16,873 nt of DNA from Nitrosopumilales archaeon CG_4_9_14_0_2_um_filter_34_16 (GTDB taxonomy: Archaea > Thermoproteota > Nitrososphaeria > Nitrososphaerales > Nitrosopumilaceae): positions 1 through 16,873 of the forward strand of contig PFRJ01000045.1 in the NCBI GenBank assembly GCA_002788515.1, written 5' to 3'. Below the pieces are notes generated by a model. The model searched no databases. It was not told the DNA's origin and worked only from the letters and a program-made list of their open reading frames with translations. A program made the translations under genes and the position numbers. Below, one piece after another: positions 13,994 through 16,873 of this stretch (its first letter is position 1; every line of letters begins with the position of its first letter).

Positions 13994-14650
13994 GTGGATA
14001 ATAACAAGTCAAATCCAATACCTCAATGGGTTGTAAAAGGTAATTCTGTGCATTTTCGAAATGGGAATATGGTGAAATTTGCAGGCAAACGCAGTAATGA
14101 TTTTTATCTCATAATGAAGGATGAATCAGATTCATTTCATGTGAACTTTACAATTAATGATAATACATATGGTTTACATACAAAAGATGAAAAAACTAGT
14201 GAACGTAAATTCCTTCTAAATGTGTATTCTGATGTCATTGTGGATCTAGTAAGATACTGGCAAAAAAGAAAACCAGAATGGGTAAAGGAATTCCCGTCTA
14301 TTTTCTATAAAAGGCATGATGAATATGTAATTGATGTTAATACAAACCAAGTACCAAATTTACGATGGCAAAAGGGGATATGTGATATTGAACCTGAAGA
14401 TGTAATTCCTAATGCATTATCTAAGGACAAAATAATTAATCTAAAATTTTCACAAGGTCTAATCTATACCCAATTAGGTGTTTGCAAAGGAATGTTGATG
14501 CCTCATAAAAAATCAAAGAAATTAATTCAAATTGACAGAGCATTAACAGATATGGTTCTTAATTCTGCTATTGGTATTAATGCCCTTAAAGAATCCATTA
14601 AAAAAGAATACAAAAATTATGTCAATTCTAAAAAAACCCAAAATGCTTAA
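13994..14650 (+). CDS. Hypothetical protein of the integrated element
   Basis: The 218-residue protein is not recognised. It is soluble, basic and rich in aromatic residues. The N-terminal half looks beta-rich (VHFRNGNMVKFAGKRSNDFY, FHVNFTINDNTYGL), the middle has a Trp-containing helix (VDLVRYWQKRKPEWVKEF), and the C-terminus is helical and Lys-rich (INALKESIKKEYKNYV). The start is a GTG at 13994 with TTAAAATTC about 27 nt upstream, consistent with a leaderless transcript. It stands 24 bp before the PD-(D/E)XK-like nuclease gene and is likely its operon partner. A nucleic-acid-binding role is conceivable from the charge, but nothing in the sequence proves it. Confidence 0.6.
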   Translation: MDNNKSNPIPQWVVKGNSVHFRNGNMVKFAGKRSNDFYLIMKDESDSFHVNFTINDNTYGLHTKDEKTSERKFLLNVYSDVIVDLVRYWQKRKPEWVKEFPSIFYKRHDEYVIDVNTNQVPNLRWQKGICDIEPEDVIPNALSKDKIINLKFSQGLIYTQLGVCKGMLMPHKKSKKLIQIDRALTDMVLNSAIGINALKESIKKEYKNYVNSKKTQNA

Positions 14651-14674
14651 GTTCATACAAATCTAACACAACTA

Positions 14675-15229
14675 TTGGGATTTTTTAATCCATTCAAAAA
14701 AAGTCGAATGCAAGTAAACAGAGAAAATCAATCACAAGGAAAACAAGGAGAAGATAAAATTCGACAAAATTATGAGTTTAATGGATACGAAGTTGAACGC
14801 ACTGGAAAAGGTCATGATTTCAAAGCTACAAAACGAGATTGGTTAACTGGAAAAAAACAAAAACCAATCTACATTGAAGGTAAAACTGGTTCTTCTAAAT
14901 TATCCAAATTACAGAAACAGAAGCAAAGACAATTTGGTAAAAGATACGTAGTTGAACGTCTGGAACCAACCATATTTGGATTAGTACATGAAAATAGCAT
15001 ATTAGGATCAAAATCTCAACTAAAACCAAACAAAACTAGAAAGACAAAATCTGATCCATTTGGGTTGAATAATTCTACTAATATGTTGGGTTTTGGAACT
15101 CCCAAAACAAAATCAAAAACCAGAAAGTCAAAATCAAAATCAAATGATTTCAATAGTGCATTTTGGGGAAATTCCTCTACAACTAGTAAGAAATCTAAAA
15201 GAAAGAAAGACGAATGGTCAATTTGGTAA
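14675..15229 (+). CDS. PD-(D/E)XK-like nuclease with Lys/Ser-rich tail
   Basis: The 184-residue protein from the TTG at 14675 starts GFFNPFKK, a natural-looking N-terminus; an in-frame ATG at 14708 is the alternative. Residues about 20-100 show the layout of a restriction-endonuclease-like fold: Glu26 in a helix (QGEDKIRQNY), Asp48 in KGHDFKA, the E-x-K motif Glu68-Gly69-Lys70 in IYIEGKTG, then a Gln/Lys helix (SKLQKQKQRQF) and a closing strand (KRYVVERL). This matches the RecB/Holliday-junction-resolvase-like branch. From about 113 on the protein is low in complexity, rich in Lys, Ser and Thr, with a Trp-containing end (DEWSIW). Such a tail could bind DNA or dock a partner. Activity is inferred from motif spacing only. 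Confidence 0.65.
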   Translation: MGFFNPFKKSRMQVNRENQSQGKQGEDKIRQNYEFNGYEVERTGKGHDFKATKRDWLTGKKQKPIYIEGKTGSSKLSKLQKQKQRQFGKRYVVERLEPTIFGLVHENSILGSKSQLKPNKTRKTKSDPFGLNNSTNMLGFGTPKTKSKTRKSKSKSNDFNSAFWGNSSTTSKKSKRKKDEWSIW

Positions 15230-15272
15230 ATTATTACAAAATCAATAAAAGGTAAGTGAAGAATCTCGTAAT

Positions 15273-16025
15273 ATGAGAAAAATACCCATTCTAGTAGGGA
15301 TTGCACTCCTAACTGGAGGGATAATTGCAGGATTGTCAATCAATGTATCTGCTGACGAATCGCTTATTCCATCATGGATTAAAAATACTGCTGGATTTTG
15401 GGTAGATGGACAAATCGGTGATAGTGAATTCATTAGTGCATTACAGTTTCTTGTGAAAGAAGGCATTCTTGTTATTCCGACAGAAGGTAATTCTCAAGAT
15501 GAAATCCAATCTGATGATTTTGTCAATGAAGAAATTAAATCATTATTTCCATTTAGGCATGAATTGGGATTGGAGTGGGTAATAGAACTTAACACTGATT
15601 GGGAAAATAATATTGAAAATACAATAGGAAATCAAGTGTACTATTACAATCCAACAGTTGCAGGATTTAACACACCTGAAGTTTGGGTAACTATTTGGAA
15701 ATTTGACAATCTTGATGCTCCTGCAGATGAATTAGATTATGTTTATTCAGAAAAAGTTGTCAAAACAGGAGGTTTTACAGAATTATCTGTACCTAAATCT
15801 CCATTTGAATTCGATAAGGAATGTTATGCCGTACAACGAATTCTAGATGGAGGTAGAGAAATGGTTGTTATAGAATGTTATTTGAAAGACAGCCCATTTT
15901 ATGCAAGTGTGGCAGTTACTGGAGATCCATGGGACTTTAAAACAGAACGTGATTTAGATTGGTTTCCTACAGCTAATAAATTCATGACTTCATCATTGGA
16001 TAAGATTAGGGATCTGAAACACTGA
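15273..16025 (+). CDS. Exported protein with thaumarchaeal 'WIKN..GxW' segment
   Basis: The 250-residue protein has a signal peptide (about 1-27, MRKIPILVGIALLTGGIIAG, likely cut near VSA). A short module at about 32-68 (IPSWIKNTAGFWVDGQIGDS with EFISALQFLVKEGI) is widespread in secreted proteins of Nitrosopumilus-like archaea. The remainder (about 85-245) is a soluble extracytoplasmic domain rich in Trp and acidic residues that I do not recognise. Its stop lies one base before the ATG of int(N), so in the excised circle the integrase would be expressed from this operon. The module suggests the gene was acquired from, or adapted to, a thaumarchaeal host. Confidence 0.72.
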   Translation: MRKIPILVGIALLTGGIIAGLSINVSADESLIPSWIKNTAGFWVDGQIGDSEFISALQFLVKEGILVIPTEGNSQDEIQSDDFVNEEIKSLFPFRHELGLEWVIELNTDWENNIENTIGNQVYYYNPTVAGFNTPEVWVTIWKFDNLDAPADELDYVYSEKVVKTGGFTELSVPKSPFEFDKECYAVQRILDGGREMVVIECYLKDSPFYASVAVTGDPWDFKTERDLDWFPTANKFMTSSLDKIRDLKH

Positions 16026-16026
16026 C

Positions 16027-16254
16027 ATGTTTAGTAAAATAGAAAGAGAATATCTGAATGACACTAGTCCCTTTTCAAAGTCATACAGTTACGTACTAGA
16101 ACATAGAATTAAAGAAAAGATACAACAACTATATCGTCTAGAACTCCCATTAATTGAGCGGAATCAAAATCTTACGGAATTCCATAAAAAACTTACAGAA
16201 AATAATAAGCTTCGAACGGGATCTGAACCCGCGACCTTTACATTACCAATGTAA
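16027..16254 (+). CDS. Tyrosine recombinase, N-terminal part, int(N), split by integration
   Basis: The 75-residue fragment begins MFSKIEREYLNDTSPFSKSY and has an alpha-helical, charged SAM-like N-terminal part (HRIKEKIQQLYRLELPLIER). At codon 61 (16207) it enters the att repeat and encodes KLRTGSEPATFTLP, then stops two codons later in the tRNA. The same 14 residues begin int(C) at 10184 in the same phase. The intact gene therefore exists only in the circular form, with 60 + 288 codons. It starts one base after the upstream stop. As it stands this fragment lacks the catalytic domain. Confidence 0.9.
   Translation: MFSKIEREYLNDTSPFSKSYSYVLEHRIKEKIQQLYRLELPLIERNQNLTEFHKKLTENNKLRTGSEPATFTLPM
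16207..16249. repeat. attR, 43-bp direct repeat inside intact tRNA-Thr
   Basis: Identical to 10184-10226. It covers the tRNA 3' end to the anticodon loop. Beyond 16249 the chromosome supplies the 5' half of the tRNA, so the tRNA remains complete after integration. Confidence 0.95.
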
Positions 16255-16281
16255 CGCTCTACCAGGCTGAGCTATCGAAGC
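16208..16281 (-). tRNA. tRNA-Thr (GGT anticodon), integration target
   Basis: The tRNA is 74 nt. Acceptor arms GCTTCGA and TCGAAGC pair fully, with T73 as discriminator. The D-arm is GCTC..GAGC, the anticodon stem TTACA/TGTAA closes a TTGGTAA loop with anticodon GGT, and the T-arm is CGGG-TTCAGAT-CCCG. There is no intron and CCA is not encoded. A TTATAATT box (16306-16313) lies about 28 nt upstream. The element enters at the anticodon loop and restores the 3' half. Confidence 0.95.
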
Positions 16282-16305
16282 ACAAATTTGTCCTGTAGAA
16301 AATCC

Positions 16306-16313
16306 TTATAATT
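16306..16313 (-). promoter_or_regulatory. TATA box of tRNA-Thr
   Basis: On the minus strand this reads AATTATAA, centred about 28 nt before the tRNA 5' end. Confidence 0.5.
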
Positions 16314-16342
16314 CTTCATTCTGGGCCAATTTACTCTAAACT

Positions 16343-16351
16343 GTTAAATTT
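16343..16351 (+). promoter_or_regulatory. TATA-like box of tRNA-Leu
   Basis: GTTAAATTT is centred about 26 nt before the tRNA-Leu 5' end at 16373. Confidence 0.45.
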
Positions 16352-16398
16352 CACTCAGATTTTCATCCTTTTGGAGGAGTAATCAAGCCTGGCCAAAG

Positions 16399-16418
16399 TA
16401 AGCACTGTGCTTTTGGAC
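16399..16418 (+). other. Noncanonical 20-nt tRNA-Leu intron in the D-arm
   Basis: A bulge-helix-bulge structure can be drawn: central 4-bp helix CCAA/TTGG, an intron stem AAGCA/TGCTT with loop CTG, and 3-nt bulges AGT and ACA. Cutting after the second base of each bulge removes exactly these 20 nt and leaves CCAAAG-ATG, which completes the D-stem ATC/GAT. The two independent requirements agree. Confidence 0.8.
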
Positions 16419-16432
16419 ATGCAGGACTTAAG

Positions 16433-16447
16433 ATCAAATAATGGGTG
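16433..16447 (+). other. Canonical 15-nt tRNA-Leu intron at 37/38
   Basis: Removing ATCAAATAATGGGTG between G37 and A38 restores the anticodon stem-loop CAGGA-CTTAAGA-TCCTG. This is the usual position of archaeal tRNA introns. Confidence 0.8.
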
Positions 16448-16494
16448 ATCCTGTCTCTCAGGAGTTCGTGGGTTCAAATCCCACCTCCTCCACC

Positions 16495-16873
16495 TTATCT
16501 TGGATTTTTTATTCCTCTAGAGTTTAGAACTTCGTAAACGTCTGGCAGTGAAAATACAAAGCCAACATGGACACAATCTTTCTCATCGCAGAGCTGACAA
16601 AACAATTCTCCTTTCTGAATTGCAACTTCTGCGATTCTATTTTTGATATTGTCTTTTAGTATAACACGATCATCATCAACGGAAATTTTTTCAATCTTTG
16701 GAGCATATCTTGCAAAGGTCTTGTCCTTTTGCATCATCTCCTCTAACATGTAAGTTACATAACCTGCAAAACTGTTGACGCCCTTCATTGTTAGGTCGTC
16801 TTTACTCTTTTGATAAATTTCATGGAATTTATCATAAACAGTTTCTGAAACAGTTATTGATTTGAATCCGGCT
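16495..16873 (-). CDS. Hypothetical protein with ribbon-helix-helix-like N-terminus (partial, 5' end beyond window)
   Basis: The frame is open to the window edge, so the N-terminus is missing; 125 residues are visible. An internal ATG at 16788 is not the start, because upstream codons continue a sensible protein (AGFKSITVSETVYDKFHEIY). That segment looks like a ribbon-helix-helix strand and helix (SITVSETVYDKFHEIYQKSK, then GYVTYMLEEMM), as in small archaeal DNA-binding or antitoxin-type proteins. The C-terminal part has beta strands (KIEKISVDDDRVILKD) and a CQLCDEKDCVH cluster that might bind a metal ion. The gene converges on tRNA-Leu, leaving 2 bp between them. Regulatory function is inferred from the fold only. 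Confidence 0.6.
   Translation of the reverse strand, partial: AGFKSITVSETVYDKFHEIYQKSKDDLTMKGVNSFAGYVTYMLEEMMQKDKTFARYAPKIEKISVDDDRVILKDNIKNRIAEVAIQKGELFCQLCDEKDCVHVGFVFSLPDVYEVLNSRGIKNPR

Larger units (their letters stand above)
10184..16249 (+). mobile_element. Integrated element in tRNA-Thr(GGT) with split SSV-type integrase
   Basis: The element is about 6.07 kb and bounded by 43-bp perfect direct repeats (10184-10226 and 16207-16249) that match the 3' part of tRNA-Thr through the anticodon loop. The tyrosine-recombinase reading frame runs through both repeats in the same phase. Integration has thus separated its N-terminal part (right end) from its catalytic part (left end), the hallmark of SSV-type integration. 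All cargo genes point the same way: zinc-ribbon/PH-like protein, membrane-anchored SNase-like nuclease, two coiled-coil proteins, an unknown, a PD-(D/E)XK-like nuclease and an exported protein. I recognise no replicase, capsid, packaging or conjugation gene. The best label is a cryptic integrated element or the remnant of a small plasmid or virus. Confidence 0.9.
16373..16492 (+). tRNA. tRNA-Leu (TAA anticodon) with two introns
   Basis: The acceptor arm GGAGGAG/CTCCTCC and T-arm GTGGG-TTCAAAT-CCCAC are perfect, and a long variable arm (TCTCTCAGGAG) marks a class II leucine tRNA. Anticodon stem CAGGA/TCCTG with loop CTTAAGA (anticodon TAA at 16429-16431) forms only if 15 nt are removed after position 37. 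The D-stem ATC/GAT forms only if 20 nt are removed from the D-arm. With both introns excised the tRNA is 85 nt, normal for Leu. CCA is not encoded. It ends 2 bp before the stop codon of the converging gene. Confidence 0.92.

Noticed and set aside
15016..15466. Two overlapping minus-strand open frames
   Set aside because: They are antisense to the Lys/Ser-rich nuclease tail and to the signal peptide of the exported protein; they have low-complexity products and no start context.

Overview
The window is AT-rich archaeal DNA from an ammonia-oxidising thaumarchaeon (Nitrososphaerota), most likely a Nitrosopumilus-like group I.1a organism. Evidence for this is an archaeal-type amoB / amoC-amoX-amoA cluster, archaeal r-proteins S3Ae and S15, a KEOPS Pcc1 subunit, an archaeal RecJ/GAN-type DHH nuclease, TATA-like boxes about 26-28 nt upstream of many start codons (leaderless mRNAs), and tRNA introns at bulge-helix-bulge sites.

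Positions 139-4583 (minus strand) form a tight informational operon read rps15 > recJ-like > pcc1 > serS > rps3ae > RNA-binding protein. Several genes share stop and start bases (TAATG). Positions 4708-9131 are the ammonia monooxygenase neighbourhood. It starts with two small membrane proteins on the plus strand, which are candidates for the recently proposed extra AMO subunits (AmoY/AmoZ). Two thaumarchaeal hypotheticals follow on the minus strand, then amoB (minus) divergent from amoC, amoX and amoA (plus). A 19-bp inverted repeat lies in the amoB/amoC divergent promoter, and a 15-bp motif recurs in front of the two small genes.

An orphan-looking Dam-type adenine methyltransferase gene (9320-10183) ends directly at the left edge of an integrated mobile element (10184-16249, about 6.07 kb). 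The element sits in tRNA-Thr(GGT). A 43-bp direct repeat, covering the tRNA 3' part through the anticodon loop, marks both ends. The repeat lies in frame inside the element's tyrosine-recombinase gene, so integration has cut that gene in two. The N-terminal 60 codons plus the att codons are at the right end, and the catalytic C-terminal part is at the left end. Joining them gives a 348-residue SSV-type integrase.

Between the ends, all genes point rightwards: a zinc-ribbon/PH-like protein, a membrane-anchored staphylococcal-nuclease-like protein, a two-TM coiled-coil protein overlapping a small coiled-coil protein, an unrecognised 218-residue protein, a PD-(D/E)XK-like nuclease with a Lys/Ser-rich tail, and an exported protein. 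Two families of noncoding repeats (78-bp and 72-bp pairs) sharing a common core lie between them. I recognise no replication, capsid or conjugation gene.

Right of the element are the intact tRNA-Thr, a tRNA-Leu(TAA) that appears to carry two introns (one in the D-arm, one at the canonical 37/38 site), and the 3' part of a gene running off the window edge.
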